A stretch of DNA of 64,000 nt. It comes from Phoenix dactylifera (Eukaryota; Streptophyta; Magnoliopsida; Arecales; Arecaceae). Below are positions 49,226-62,300 of this stretch, one piece after another; within the stretch, counting starts at the first letter, position 1, and each line of letters opens with the position of its first letter. The DNA is taken from positions 19,379,528-19,443,527 of the forward strand of contig NC_052395.1 of the NCBI RefSeq assembly GCF_009389715.1, written 5' to 3'. A program made the translations under genes and the position numbers. The notes below the pieces were generated by a model that worked only from the letters and a program-made list of their open reading frames with translations, ran no database searches and was not told where the DNA came from.

Positions 49226-52200
49226 TCATTTCTTTTTAGCCATGAACAGGCCCCACCTCTGCTCACCAGATGAACTTCTCTTCAGCTTTGCTTTCCAACC
49301 ACTAACAATTTCATTGTAGTCTTCCTGAACATCAAATTAGAATGGTATATTAAACATCAAGTGCAATGAAGAAACACATGAATGCAAGTTTGGGTACACA
49401 AAACATCCCACCTTTGAAAATTCTTGTATGAAAGCATCCTTATCCTTCTCAACAACATCCAATTCCCTCTGAAGAACTTCTAGAAACTGAATGAAAGGTA
49501 ATGAAATCCTTTAGCCTTTACCATAAACTTGCTGTGGTGTCAACCATTTTTCAAAATATGTATAAAACTCCAAATACATAAATGCAAAAATATTAACATT
49601 TTGATTCCCGTTTTATGCACTATACACCTTTGGCTCTTAATATCAGTAAAGCCGAAGGGTTTATTGGCCGTTTCACCACTACATAAGCAATTCTATAAAC
49701 CTATATGTAAAGGAGAGGATGAAGACAGAACCTGATCTGTCCGATCTTCTGCAACCACCTCGTAAAAACCAGCATCTTTAAGCATCTGATAAGGCATAAG
49801 ATTATATGAATACACAATTCTGTTTTCAGAATTCAACCTCCCTCTCTTATATGTATATACACACAGGTATGTATGCATGCATACGTGCATTTGTGTGATA
49901 GAGAGAGGGGCAAAAGCTAACCTGGCTATAAGCCTCTACATCGTGCAGATCATATCCTCTTTGCTTGATATACTCTGCAAATGCCTCTGATGGTGTCTCA
50001 GAACTCTTGCAGTAATCAGTAATAAGAATCTTTCCTCCTGGTTTTAACCACTTAAAGAAGCTTCTGAACAACATGGGTTTGTCCTGCAAAGAGCACATTA
50101 CTGGAACTCATCAGCACCAACCTAATTTTGCATAGATGAGCTGTTTCAGGTTAAGAAGAACTTGGCTAAAAATACAATTAGTTCGCCAGTGTTATGTATT
50201 TTGGATCAATATGTCATAGTCAATTGACTTGACAGACTCCTCATCATATGACAGTTATCAAGATTTTTAACCTAATCATAAACAACCCAGTTTATACCGA
50301 AAGAATGAAGCTGTTGATGAACTAGCTACAGTCCAATCTAAACCACATGATAAATGTTCATGTTCAAAGTCCAAAAGCAGTAAGATTTTTAACCTAATCA
50401 TAGTCAGTAAGTCCAAATACTATGTGAGGTAACATACTTGTATGTGAAGGATAGTGTCACGGCTGTAGATCACATCAAATGTATTATCTGGATAAGTTTT
50501 CCTGGTGCAGTCAGCAACCTCAAACTCAACTGCGCACTTGCGCCCAATGGCACGTTCGAGAGCAAAGGAGATCATATTTATTGAAAGATCAATCCCGACC
50601 ACATCCACCTCAAAGTTCTCAGCCATATAAAAGTCACCTCCCCCAATGCCACATCCCACATCAAGAACTTTCTGTCCAGGATTAAGTGCCAGCTTTCCCA
50701 CAAATTCCTTCGTAGTCACTGATCATAAAAGGACAGTAATAAGGCTAATTCATGGAAGAGTTAACACAGAGAAAAGCAACAGGAATATTAACAAAAAGGG
50801 AAATAAAACTGGAAAATTCTCAAAGAAAAATGATCAATGTGTGATGGCTACATTGTGTTCTTTCTTGTTCTTCCTTAGAGAATATATGGATATAAAAAGT
50901 TCAATATTTGACATTAGAAAATAAACAAAACATGATAAGGAAAATACTCTAACTTGAACAGAGATACGAAAAGCACAAGGTAAAAAAGAAAACGATAATT
51001 GTAAGCAACCAATGACAACAGACTTAAGCCAACAAGTGCTTGCAAAATGGGTCAACTCCACAAACATTTGCAATAAATTATGTTCATCAGCATCAGTATT
51101 TTCTTAACAAAATATTCCCTTTAGACTACGTAAGGCAAGCTCTCGCTGTTACGGGTTCGAAACATGAAAACAACCTCTACATGCGCAGGGTTAAGGCTGT
51201 ATACATCTAACCCTTCCCATACTCTGCAAAGGCAGGAGAGTCGGGCACCGGGCCAGCTTTTTTATTCCCTTTAGACTATGCACATCATCCCCAGTAACTA
51301 CAAGACATTCCCGTTAGCCATTCAGCTATGTATCAAATAATGCATCAGTATGTGTCAGTGTTATGCGTCCCCGTAATATAACAATCCAGTAGCATAACAA
51401 AATTTGTTTCCATTCAGGTCCATATTCGATCATCCTAACCAACTTTGTTTCTATTCAAGAAGTTTGCATGCAAAATATATCTTTAAATCCTAAAGAATCA
51501 CCAAATCGTCTCTCTTTGTATTTGTTTAATATATATTAACAGCACTTATGCAGCCGAAAATGTTTAACATGACAAAAGCATCTTAGGGTCTAAAGGAATT
51601 TGACATGGTAATCTTCAAGAAATTTAATGAGATATGACTATATTTTGCGGATGTCCGTATGTATCTCCACATATATAATAAACAATTAATTGGTCCAATC
51701 AGTTCACAATCCGATAAAACTGACAAAATCATCTGCTAGATACAAGTTATGACGTGACAACTTTTGTATATACATCATAATAGTGATGACATCATGGTTC
51801 ATGGTTTTCAAGTGTTCCAGACATCAAAAAACTGAAAACTTGAAGTGTTTAGATAACATGTGGTGTCATGCGGTGCATATCTCCCATACCACAGCTGATT
51901 CGAACACTTCGGGAAAAGAAGAAGTAAATGAATATGCTTGTGCCTGAATAACAGGACAAATTGATGTCATGAGTAATTCAAATATAATAGGATAAAAATT
52001 TTGGGAACAGAAAAACAGCAAGCAGTTATAAGGTAAAAGGAATCTGGAAAAATTTGGGTGTCACCCCAATTGCTTAAACTATTAGAACAATCATGTTTTG
52101 CAATTTTGCTTTTCAAAGAATTCAATGCACATAGGGACTACTGCCTAGTTGTGTAGTGTTACGCAAAAAATTGTTTTTCACAATTACAAAGGAAAAAGTG

Positions 52201-55200
52201 ACCAGAAAAAGTAATTGATAATATGCATACCAATTCCTCCAGTGCTTACAAAACCTTCTCCAAAGACACGCTCATATCGTAAAATTCCACTGCTCTTGTA
52301 CTGCACATTATCCAAGAAGCGCTGGAACCCCCTGTCATGAGTTGATCTGACCTTTTGCCATAACCAACAGATCTACATAATTTTCAGACACTCAATTAAC
52401 CATTCTGTTTGGGAAAAGAATATCCAGTGCATATAAGAGTGAGAGAGAGAGAGAGAAGAATTTACTTGATTTTGATTTTTCTTTTTCTTTACGTAAGCCC
52501 TAATGCACTTAAAAGTAATGAGAGAGAGTTCAAAGGAATTTCCTACGCCATCATAGGTGTGGCACTCTTTAAAAACCTGCATTAAAAACTCAAATCAGAA
52601 ACTAGAAAGATGTTAAATTGAAAAGAATTAATCTATACAACATGTGTGCTTCCACAAGCACATAAGTAGCCAATTAATGGGGTTCATGAGAACTAGAAAG
52701 AGTCTACTACTGTTTGGATGACTCCATACTTGAAAACAAAGTGGCCAAAAACAGGGAATGGCATGGTAAAAAAGAGGCCACAAAGATGCAAAGTAGCAAC
52801 AACAGCTACAGCTGTTGTTACCATGGGACTGATATTTGCTTCCAAATTTTTAAGGGAACATAAACAGTCACAACACCCAAAACCAACAGACCTTTCAAGG
52901 AAGCTAAGTTAGCAGTTTAGCATTAAACTTTCTCACCTTTAGAGAGAGGTTACTATCTTCAAAAGGCAAATTATCTAATATATTTAGTACAAAATTCTAG
53001 TATGCCCAATGAATTTTACTTTTATGCAATGTCTACTTCAGCTTCAAATTGTCAAAATTGCATGAATAAAGAATCTATAGAACACAAAATATTCTAATTT
53101 TTGTGCAATAACTTTTCCTGTCTTCTTGTGGTTTTCTTCTATTTTTCAATATTTTGAATTTTCTCTTTTTTTTGGAGCAAAAACTCCAAAATAAAACTTT
53201 TGAAATTGTCAAAAGTGCCAAAACAGAAACTCCAGCTGAAACCAAAACCAAAATTGTGTTTTAAACCTTCTTGCAAACTTTATTTTATTTTTTTTAGGAA
53301 GCGAATGTTTGATGTGCGTAGTGAGCACATTTTTCTTTAAGCATCCATATGTCCTATGAGACACTGGTCTTGGGGAACTTTCCACGACAATACTAGAAGT
53401 CGTATATTGTTTCCACACCTCCCAGGGAAATATAAAATGCAACTACAGACAAAACTCTTGGATTCATTTTGGTATATCCATCTGCCAACCTTATAAAGGC
53501 TATTTCAAAAAAAAATTAGAAAAAATCTGTTTATTTAGTGCCAATACTAATGCTTCAAAAGTCTTCAAAAGCACAGATTTGCATAACTCAAAGTCTCAAC
53601 ACTTATGGAGAATTATCATTTTAAGAACTAACATGTTTGGTCCGAGGAAGAAGATATACACCCAAAGATTTTGGTCACATGGAGTAACCATCATCAGAAC
53701 AGACTGTGCAATGGAAGGATATCGACAGTAATGTATATTACCTTAGTATAGAACCTTGGTTCCCGGTAATGCGTTGGGTTGGTTTTCCTCTTAGAATCTC
53801 CCGACTGGTGGAAACAAGATTCTCTGAAGAAAATATATCCACCAACCTTTAACCATTTTACCATCCTTTGTGCCAGCCCTTCCACCTTTAACCAAAAACA
53901 AAAAGAGATTAGAAAATGACATGGGAAAAATTTAGAAACAAAAACTCCCAATTTGAATGCCAGTACCATAAGTATGTAATTCTTAACTCACAGCATCAAA
54001 GGTCCATATATTAAATGGGTAACTAAATAATGCAAATATGACTAATGTTAGTGTACAAAAACTAGAACACCAGGCTAGCATCCCAAAAATAAAAATGCAC
54101 TAAATTCAATTATCGCATCAATCTCATCATTCCCATTATGAAGGACCAATAACCTTTAGCACAGTGTAAATAGTAAACTTTGCAATCCTTCAGAAAGTGT
54201 GCGGAACGTTTTAATTCTTTGGAAATACAAAAAATACCTGTTTTTCCAAATTCAGTAAATACAACTAATGAAGTTAAAAAACAACAGCATCAGTTGTCAA
54301 GTGCAAATCACCTCATTATCTGATAAATACATCAGTAACCAGTTTGAGAATATCAAGTCCACAGATTCTGCTTCAATCATCAAGTCTGGAGATGTTACAT
54401 CAGTACACATAAAGCTTGTATTCTTAAAATGCCCATTGATGCTCTCATTCTGCAGAAATAGGGTAATTTCAAGATTAACTTTGATGTCCAGTGAGAATAT
54501 ACATTGCATCAAGAACTAGTTTTCCTGAACCAATAGTTTCTCCACAATAATGAACATTAAAGCACCTTCTTAATCACATTTTTGATGAAATCCATAGCCA
54601 GAACATGACCGGCTTCTTTCGCCAGCTCACCAGTGAAGCGACCGATACCAGCTCCTAGCTCCAAAACTGATTTTCCTTTATACGGTGGAAGTAAAGAGAG
54701 GACCTACAAAAGAATAAAATAAAGTAACATAAAATGAAACAGCACAACTCGTTGTCAAAAGTCGGGTACATTATAATATGATAGTCATTAAAGATAAAAA
54801 ATAGTGAAATCCCGACACAAAAGGCAGAGTGGCGTTCTACTTGAAGACAGATCCTCATTTATCATAATAAAACCAACATAAGACAAAGATAATCCTATCA
54901 GAACTCCAATTTTCAAAAACCTGAGTAAAATAATCCATAACACCGCGTGGGATATTTCCGAATTGCATAAGAGCGAGCGAGAGAGAGAGAGTAGTATTAC
55001 CTCGGGCCTCTCTTCCTTGTCGAGATCGGAGGCACGGGAGTCGAGCATCATGGCCTCCACGGTGAGGTCCTTGGAGTGCTCCATCCAGTAGCTCTTCTGG
55101 ACCATGCGCTCCTCCTCTCCTGCTCCTGCCACAAAAGTACACCGTGCCCATGACTACCACACAAATCATATAATCCTGACCAATAGGATCATACCACAAG

Positions 55201-55477
55201 CAAACAGCACAGGACAAGCGTTCCAGATCTAGATGTCTTCATTTTTGCCCCAAAGAAACACAACTAAAAATTAAAAATAATCTCGTCTTGTCTTGTTAGA
55301 TCCAGATCTAGATGTCTTCATTTTTGCCTCAAAGAAACACAACTAAAAATTAAAAATAATCTCGTCTTGTCTTGTTAGATCCAAATCTGAGATTGGAAAA
55401 AAAATTTCCTGTTAATGTCAAGAAATCGTTCAGATCGATCGCATATTTTTTCTTTTCTTACCACTGAAGGCGGCCAT
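49226..55477 (-). CDS. PEAMT: Phosphoethanolamine N-methyltransferase
   Basis: Twelve coding exons (minus): 55477-55462, 55125-55001, 54703-54566, 54449-54312, 53885-53742, 52576-52466, 52372-52231, 50718-50438, 50083-49922, 49785-49732, 49486-49412 and 49324-49226; 1485 nt, 494 aa, all GT-AG and in phase. The tiny first exon (MAAFS plus one base) was chosen because it sits in the only leader with a good donor and restores the conserved EEER...YW start. Plant PEAMT (EC 2.1.1.103; NMT1/XIPOTL1) adds three methyl groups from S-adenosylmethionine to phosphoethanolamine, the committed route to phosphocholine and phosphatidylcholine, in the cytosol. Two tandem methyltransferase domains are present: the first has [10 protein letters not shown] at 60-69, the second [16 protein letters not shown] from 289. 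Other diagnostic blocks are [30 protein letters not shown] and [20 protein letters not shown]. Length matches the family. Expression is probably controlled by the upstream ORF. Confidence 0.97.
51131..51262 (+). mobile_element. tRNA-derived SINE (Au-like) with long target duplication
   Basis: Inside the 1.5-kb PEAMT intron 7 (between exons 7 and 8), opposite to the gene. It has a Pol III B-box-like GGGTTCGAAAC near 51149, then CAGGGTTAAGGCTG...ACACATCTAACCC-like sequence and a CACCGGGCCAGCTTTTTT end, as in plant Au-type SINEs. It is bracketed by TATTCCCTTTAGACTACG (51113-51130) and TATTCCCTTTAGACTATG (51263-51280), an 18-bp target duplication with one change. Its 5' part is short. Confidence 0.85.
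55222..55390. repeat. 79-bp tandem duplication in PEAMT intron 1
   Basis: The unit CCAGATCTAGATGTCTTCAT...GTCTTGTCTTGTTAGAT occurs twice in tandem with one or two changes. It lies inside intron 1 (55461-55126) and does not touch splice sites. Confidence 0.9.
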
Positions 55478-55568
55478 TTTGTTCGTCTTCTTTTTCTAAG
55501 GCGATTGAGGTGGCTGCTCCGACTGCGTCTGCTAACGAACAAAGGAAGAGGAGGAGGAGGAGCAGCAG

Positions 55569-55646
55569 CTAAGAGCCCTCGATGGCACCGCGAGCGCGAG
55601 AGAAGCTCCGAGATCTGCGGTTGTAAAACCTTCCCCTTTGCTGCAT
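55569..55646 (-). CDS. Conserved-type upstream ORF of PEAMT (25 aa)
   Basis: In the PEAMT leader on the minus strand an ATG at 55646 opens 25 codons, Arg- and Ser-rich (starts MQQRGRFYNRRSRSF), ending GAIEGS and TAG at 55569. It ends 91 nt before the main ATG and does not overlap it. Arabidopsis NMT1/XIPOTL1 has a conserved leader uORF of 25 codons (uORF30) through which choline/phosphocholine represses translation of the main ORF. Length, position and basic Ser/Arg character agree, so the same control is likely here. I have not aligned the peptides. Confidence 0.8.
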   Translation of the reverse strand: MQQRGRFYNRRSRSFSRARGAIEGS

Positions 55647-55747
55647 CAACACTTGTTCTTCCGATATGCCGAGTGGGCTGCGATTTCTTCGCCCCTCCCT
55701 CCCTCCTCTCGCTCTTTTCTTCTCTCCCAGCCGACAGCGGAAATTCG

Positions 55748-55762
55748 ATATATATATATATA
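55748..55762 (-). promoter_or_regulatory. TATA box of PEAMT
   Basis: The minus strand reads GCTATATATATATATCG, ideal for a TATA box. It would place transcription start near 55720, giving a leader of about 240 nt that contains the whole upstream ORF. Confidence 0.65.
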
Positions 55763-56310
55763 GCAACTAGAAAACGAGCCGGGGAGGAGGATGGGTCGGA
55801 AATTGAACCCTAGCACTAAAGTTGGGCCCAAGTCGGGCCGGGCTACGTTATAAGCTCCGCCCAGATTCTGGAACTAGGCCCAGATAAAGCCCAGCACCAC
55901 GAAGCCATACCCGGCGGTTAACCTTCCTCCGATGAAGGCGACCGGAAGCGGGGGGAGAGCAGCGGATTCAAAGGGTCGAGAAAACGTAGGTCAGGCCATG
56001 GCTTCCGTTTTGTATGGACTGATATTAGCTATAAAGTTTCTTTTTTAAAACAAAAGAAAAATTCTTTTCTTTCTTTCTTTCTTTCTCCCGATCATCATTT
56101 GTCGTTATCATCTATCCATTTTATGCTCTTATATATAAAATAACTAATATATTTTTTCTAACTCTCTCTCTCTGTTTTCTCTTTCAAAGAGAGGGGAAAA
56201 AAAGCAATAAAGAAACAAATCTTCTTTATGTTCGGGGGAAGTAAGCATCTACAAGCAATTCCAATCTCTCGGGTTTCCGTCCAAACCATAAGCATTGTCG
56301 TGGTCTCGCA
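55763..56310. promoter_or_regulatory. Divergent promoter region between PEAMT and the IRE-type kinase
   Basis: The two start codons are 834 bp apart. On the plus strand TATATATAAAA at 56130-56140 is a good TATA box for the kinase gene, with a pyrimidine-rich leader (CT)n after it. (TTTC)n lies at 56064-56088. The two TATA boxes are about 370 bp apart, so regulatory sites may be shared. Confidence 0.55.
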
Positions 56311-59300
56311 ATGGAGGTAAGTAAAACACCTAATTGTATTTTCTTGAGGATTCTTTCATGATTTGATTTTGCGTGGCCGAAAACCCTAACGAAGTTTTTG
56401 TGGCGGTCTTCCTTCTCCGTCTTTGTCCCCGTCCCAGGGCGGGAACCGCCACGTTACCTTTGAGGCGGCCAAGGAGATGCAGTCCCCCCGCTTCCGCGCC
56501 GTCCTTCGGGCGACGAGTGGCCGCAAGAGGAGAGGCCCCACCGACGTCAAGAGCTTCTCCCATGAGTTGAATTCTAAAACACCCCACCATCTCCCAATCC
56601 GAAAGCTTCGCGGACTCAGCAGCCCCGAAGTAACGATTTCTTCTTTTTCTTTCTTTCTTTTTTTTATCAGAATGTATATATATTATAATGGTTTCTTGAT
56701 CTCCTCTCCCCCATCTGAAACTTTTTCACCATCAATTCAATCATTTAGTCATTCATCGCATGGGCATTCATTTATTTCATCCGCATTCTGTTACTATAGG
56801 ATATAATGACCATCATTCGAACAAAGTTTAATCGCTTGAAGGACGAAATTAATGCTGAGCTTGGTGTATATGCCTGTGATCTGGTGAGCATACTTGAAAA
56901 AACTGCCGAAGAAGATCCCGAATGGAGGGTGCCCCTGGAGGACATCTTGGTCGTAGCGCAGAAGTGTGCGGAGATGCCTCCAGATGAGTTCTGGCTCAAA
57001 TGTGAGGGAATTGTTCAGAATCTGGACGACCGTCGCCAGGAGTTGCCCATGGGCACATTGAAGCAAGCTCACACCAGGATTCTTTTTATCCTCACAAGGT
57101 GCACCCGGTGGCTTCAGTTCCAGAAGGAGGGCATTTATGGGGAGGAGGACCATATTCTTGGTCTCCACCAGCTTAGCGACTTGGGGTTCTATCCAGAGCA
57201 AACTGGTTCAGGGGAGGCAGGGCAGGACCCCAAGAGTGCAATGAGTTCCATAAAAGATAGGCTCATGAGGAAAAAAATCCTAGAGTATAGGTATCTGAGT
57301 CAAGATTTTGCTGGCCACCCATTAAGATACTCGGCGGAGACGGATTCACCAGCAAAAATGTCTTCATGGAAGAAGCTTCCATCATCTGCTGAGAAGAATC
57401 AGAAGAAATTCCATGATGCAACAAAAGATGAATCCCCCATGAAAAAGTTATCAGATTCTTTGCCACAAGCAGATAAAACTAAAGTGGGTTTGGATGAGAC
57501 TGCTGAAATCCTCGATGTCTCTGAGCATTGCTCTGAGATCTTAGACAGTTTGATGCAACCATCCTCGAAGGACCAAGATGTCGCAAGTGATTACTCTGAA
57601 GGTCAACAGATCCTAGATGATGGGAAGCTGAAAATGATATGTAGGATTTGTGATTTTGAGATACCAACCATACATGCAGAGGGTCACTTTAGAGTATGCA
57701 CCATTGCTGATAGATGTGATTCAAAGGGTTTAACTATAGATGAGCGGCTGGAGAAAGTTGCTGAAGTCCTTGAAAAGATTCTGGCCTCCTGTACATCAAG
57801 GAGTTTTGATACGGTGGCCGCGAACCAAGAGGGTGCAAAAATCAGTGCCTCTTGTATAAATGAAGAGTCCGATGACATGTCTCCATGTCAGAATAACTCA
57901 TCCTGTCCATCTGCTGGCACAAGGGGGTGTTCTTTAGAAGTTGCTAGTACTCTAACCGTGAACAATCTAAATGAATTACCGACAATGCTAAATGGTTCAA
58001 ATTGTGCATCATCATCAGGAAGCATGACTCCACAATCACCATTGCTAACACCAAGGACTAGCCAGATTGAGTTTCTAATGAGTGGACCGAAGGCATTTTC
58101 GGAGATTGAAAGCCTTCAACAGGTATGCTCTTGTCCATCCATTTTCTTAACATGGGACTACGTACTTCGTCTGTAGAATTAGATGGTTGACTTGGTGTTT
58201 GCCTCAACAGTTGTTTTTAGTGCTAAGTATTTTTGACTTTCTTCTTGTTCTCATGAGGAAAGAATATTAATCAAAAAAATTATTTATTTAAGTGGTTCAT
58301 TTGATGGAATCATTCCTTGATGTTGACGAGCTATTAATACCAAGGTTTTAAACCCTATGGGACATGAGGATCCTAGTTTCTCTATGGAACTAGACGCTCC
58401 ACTGTTCTGCCCAATCTTGGTGACAGTTCCAGTCGAGCATCCTAGAAAGCCAGGTTTTAGGGCTCCTTTTGGTATTGCAATAGGTAGTAGAGCTTTTGTC
58501 TATAAAACGTGGGATAGTGGAGCTTTTGTTAATAGAGAACTTAATGAAAAATTGTTTAATGTTTACTAATTACATTTATGAAGTTCTGTGTAACTTTAAC
58601 ATATGTTTGGTAACTAAACTGAGAAAGTGCTTTTAGTATCAAGTAAAGGCAGTAATAGAAATTACATAGTACTTTCAATTGTTAAATGTTTGTACTATCA
58701 AAATGGTGATTATAAAATATTCTTAATTTATGAATTATTTGTATCGACATTTTAATCTAAATAATAGAATAAATAAAATCTATATTTATTATAAACATAT
58801 AATAATATTGTTATATTAATATTATTATATAATAATATAATATGATTATTTTAATAAAATAATGATAATAATACAATATGAATGTGATATAATATATGTA
58901 CATGATTTCTGCAATCATTCCTCATAAAGGAATAAGGACAAAGTCTTCAGCAAGGTACATAGTGTTAAAATTGGATTGTGTACTTATAGGAGACCAGTAC
59001 ACTACGGTATGCTACCATATGGAACCGCACCGATACACTATACATATATATATTTATATATATCATAACTTTCAAAGTTTTTAAGCTTCCTTTATTTAAT
59101 TTTGAGTGAAAAATAGAGTTTTGTGAGTTTTTTATGATGTTTAATGTAATATACTTTAATTTTTTTATATTACATGACTAAAGAATGGTGTATCTAATAT
59201 ATATTAAATTAAGTATAACATGTAAAATGTAAAATATTTATATCAAAAAATTATCGTACTTTTTTTCTCCTCTCCTCTCTTTCTCCATCTTTACCATGAA

Positions 59301-62300
59301 ATAGAGGGAGAAAAGCACGTCAAGCCCTTCTTCTACAATTGTTGAGGGCCCGAATTAATATGGGGCTTTTACTGGTCTGAACTATTAGCATGATATGCTA
59401 AACTGGCCCATACCGATCCGGTCCGGGACCGTACGGTACAGTGGTGAAAAACGGGGGCCGGAACCGATCGGTACGCCTTCGGTACTATTGCATGCCGGTG
59501 CATACCGGACTGGTTCGCATCGGTACGGCCCAAACATGCCACAGCGACGCGCGCTGTAGCCTATTTGAGGGCCGATAGCGCACACGCGCTGTCTTCGCTT
59601 CCTCCCCACTCGTTCCACTATAAAAGCCGAACAATTTCCATAAGGGAAGGCCGAAGAAGGTGAGAGAGCGTTCTTCTCTTTCGAAAAAAAATCCAGCAAA
59701 GGCTAATTAAAATATGATTTTCTTTCTCCTATCTTTTTTCTTTAATATTTGTTTTAAGGAGCTAAAAAAATAGCTCAAAAATTGCAAAATAAGAAGAGAT
59801 CATGCCAAAATTTTTGATTCGGGCCTGATTTTTTTTATATGTTGTAGATCTATGGAGAATGTGCATGTTGACATAAATATTTTTATTTTTTAAAATTTTT
59901 AAAATTAATTAAAAATTATTTTTAAAATTAAAATATAATAAAAAATATTAAAAAATTTAAAAAAATATACTGTCCTCATAGGATTAGAACCATCAAGAAA
60001 AATCAACCTTCCACAGCCTGATATTGGCTGGGAGCATGGGCGAATGCTCGAGGGCCGGCATCAGTTTCAGTGCAACTAGTGCGACAAAGAATTCAAGAGA
60101 GGAGGGGGGAGGGGTAACCAGATTGAAGCAGCATTTAGCTGGTAATTCTTGTGAGGTAGCTACGTGCCTCTCATGCCCACTGGAGATCCGACTACTGATG
60201 AGGAAGAGCCTCACTGAAATTAAAGAAGCGAGAGAGAGGGCTGCTAAGAAGAAGACGAAGGCGAAAAGCCGAGCGGCAGAGCCATCTTCCTATCACTCCA
60301 GAGAGTTTGAGGAGGTCAAGGGTCTAGATGAGGGGAGTAACAGATCCAGGCTGCCATGCAGGCAAGCCTGGATGATCAGTGGAAGCAAAAGGAGGGGTTC
60401 AGGCATAGGGCTCGATTTGGGCCCTCGTTCTACGAGTCGGATTTCTATTCTGCGAGGCAAGATCTAGAGTTCATGAGGACACCTTAGTCAAGGAGGGCAT
60501 CCGTAGAGGCGGTGCTCGGATTGCATCTATTTTGGGTTCAACTAGAGGGATTCCACCAGGAGCGTCAACATGATTTAGATCTGCATGCTTTTTCCAACAG
60601 AGAATCGAACCAGCAGAGGATTCTCAATGCTGAAGAAGGATAAGAAGAAGGATATGTGTGAGCTATTGGATCTGATTCTACTTCAGCCACATCCCAGCGA
60701 ATGTGGCAGACAATACGTATTACAAGTCTGTCATTTCTGCCATACAGGCTGCCGGTCCCGGTGTAGATCCTCTAGGCCCGAAGAACATCTATAGTGAGCT
60801 TCTTAATAGCAACAAGAAGGAGCTAGAAAAATGGATTGCCTCTTACAAGAGCAAGTGGCCCACATATGAACTGATAGCGATGTGTGATGGACCAGTTCTA
60901 GACGAAGCATCATCAACTTTCTGACATACTGTAATACAAAGACTTTCTTCCATAAGTCAATTGGTGCTTCGGACCAGGTGCACAACTCCACGTACATCCT
61001 CAAACTTATGGAGGAGGTGATTGATCAGGTAGGAGAGGAGAATTTCGTGTAGATCGTCACTGATAATGGATTGCAATATAAGGTCACCGGGGAGATCTTG
61101 ATGGAATGGTGGCCACATATTTTTTGGACCCCATGTGCTGCACATTATATCGACCTCATGTTGATGAACATTGGGAAGATACATAGGATGCATCATCTAG
61201 CTTAAACCGGGATCATAGAAACATTAGAAAACATGAAGAAAACAACAAAAAAAATCAAATTAAACTTAAATGCATATGAAAAGTTGAAAAAGAGAGAGCA
61301 TTCCAAAAAAAAATTCCCTGCGGAATGCCAAACCAATGGTACCGATTCGGTACAGCCCGAACCGGTACCGAACCAGTCCGGTAACTGACCGGTACGCTGT
61401 TCAATACTGGTAGGCCTTACCTTGACTATTAGGCATCGAATTGTTCTGCCTAGTAAAAACCAGTCCGCGCTGGTTCGGGCCAAATATCATACCGAGACCG
61501 GGAACTGATTCTGGTCATGGTTGGTATGGTATGATATCGACGAACCACGACCGAACTAGACAGTTTGATATGGTATTGAAATCCAGCACATTCTGGTTTA
61601 GCATTTTCAAGACTGTTAACAAATTTCTGCCATTTCTTCTGTGAGAGTCTGTATCTTTCTTACATCAGCATTATGTTTTTCGATGTTCTATTTGGCTGTG
61701 CATGCAACATGTTGTAACTGATCCCAACATCCCATAAGGGATGGATCAGAAGTCTGGCAGGGCTTTAAGAGATATGGACTCAGACTCCAGCACTAAGACA
61801 ATGGAAAGTTTCTTAATTCAAACCACATGTGCATGCCTGTTAGCATCTTTTTGAGTTGCTGTACCATCATTATGTTTGAGGAAAAGTGATATTTGGTGGT
61901 GCAAGCAGGTTGGGCTGAGCTGCACTCAGTTTTAACCTGATTGGTTTTTAAAAAGTAGGCCTGGTGAGTAAGATCTAGGTTGAAATTGGGCATATGTCTT
62001 TGGGTCTTGTATGGCTCAATTAGCATTTAACCCAATCAGTACCAGAATGTTAATGGAGTAGATGTGATATTTTAAATCAAGTTAATGTCAACCTGATTTT
62101 CCCCAGCTGAGAGTTGACTGGAAGATCAAGATGCATATTTTAATTCTTATTCATATAAATAATAGAGATGCTTATATTAAAAGTTAATTATTGTTAAATG
62201 TCTTCAAGCTTTAGAGATGTAATCATGCACTCCTGTTTAATTTTCTCAAATATATTATCATTTATTACAGTCAGATGGTTAAGATTCCTAGGTAGATGAA

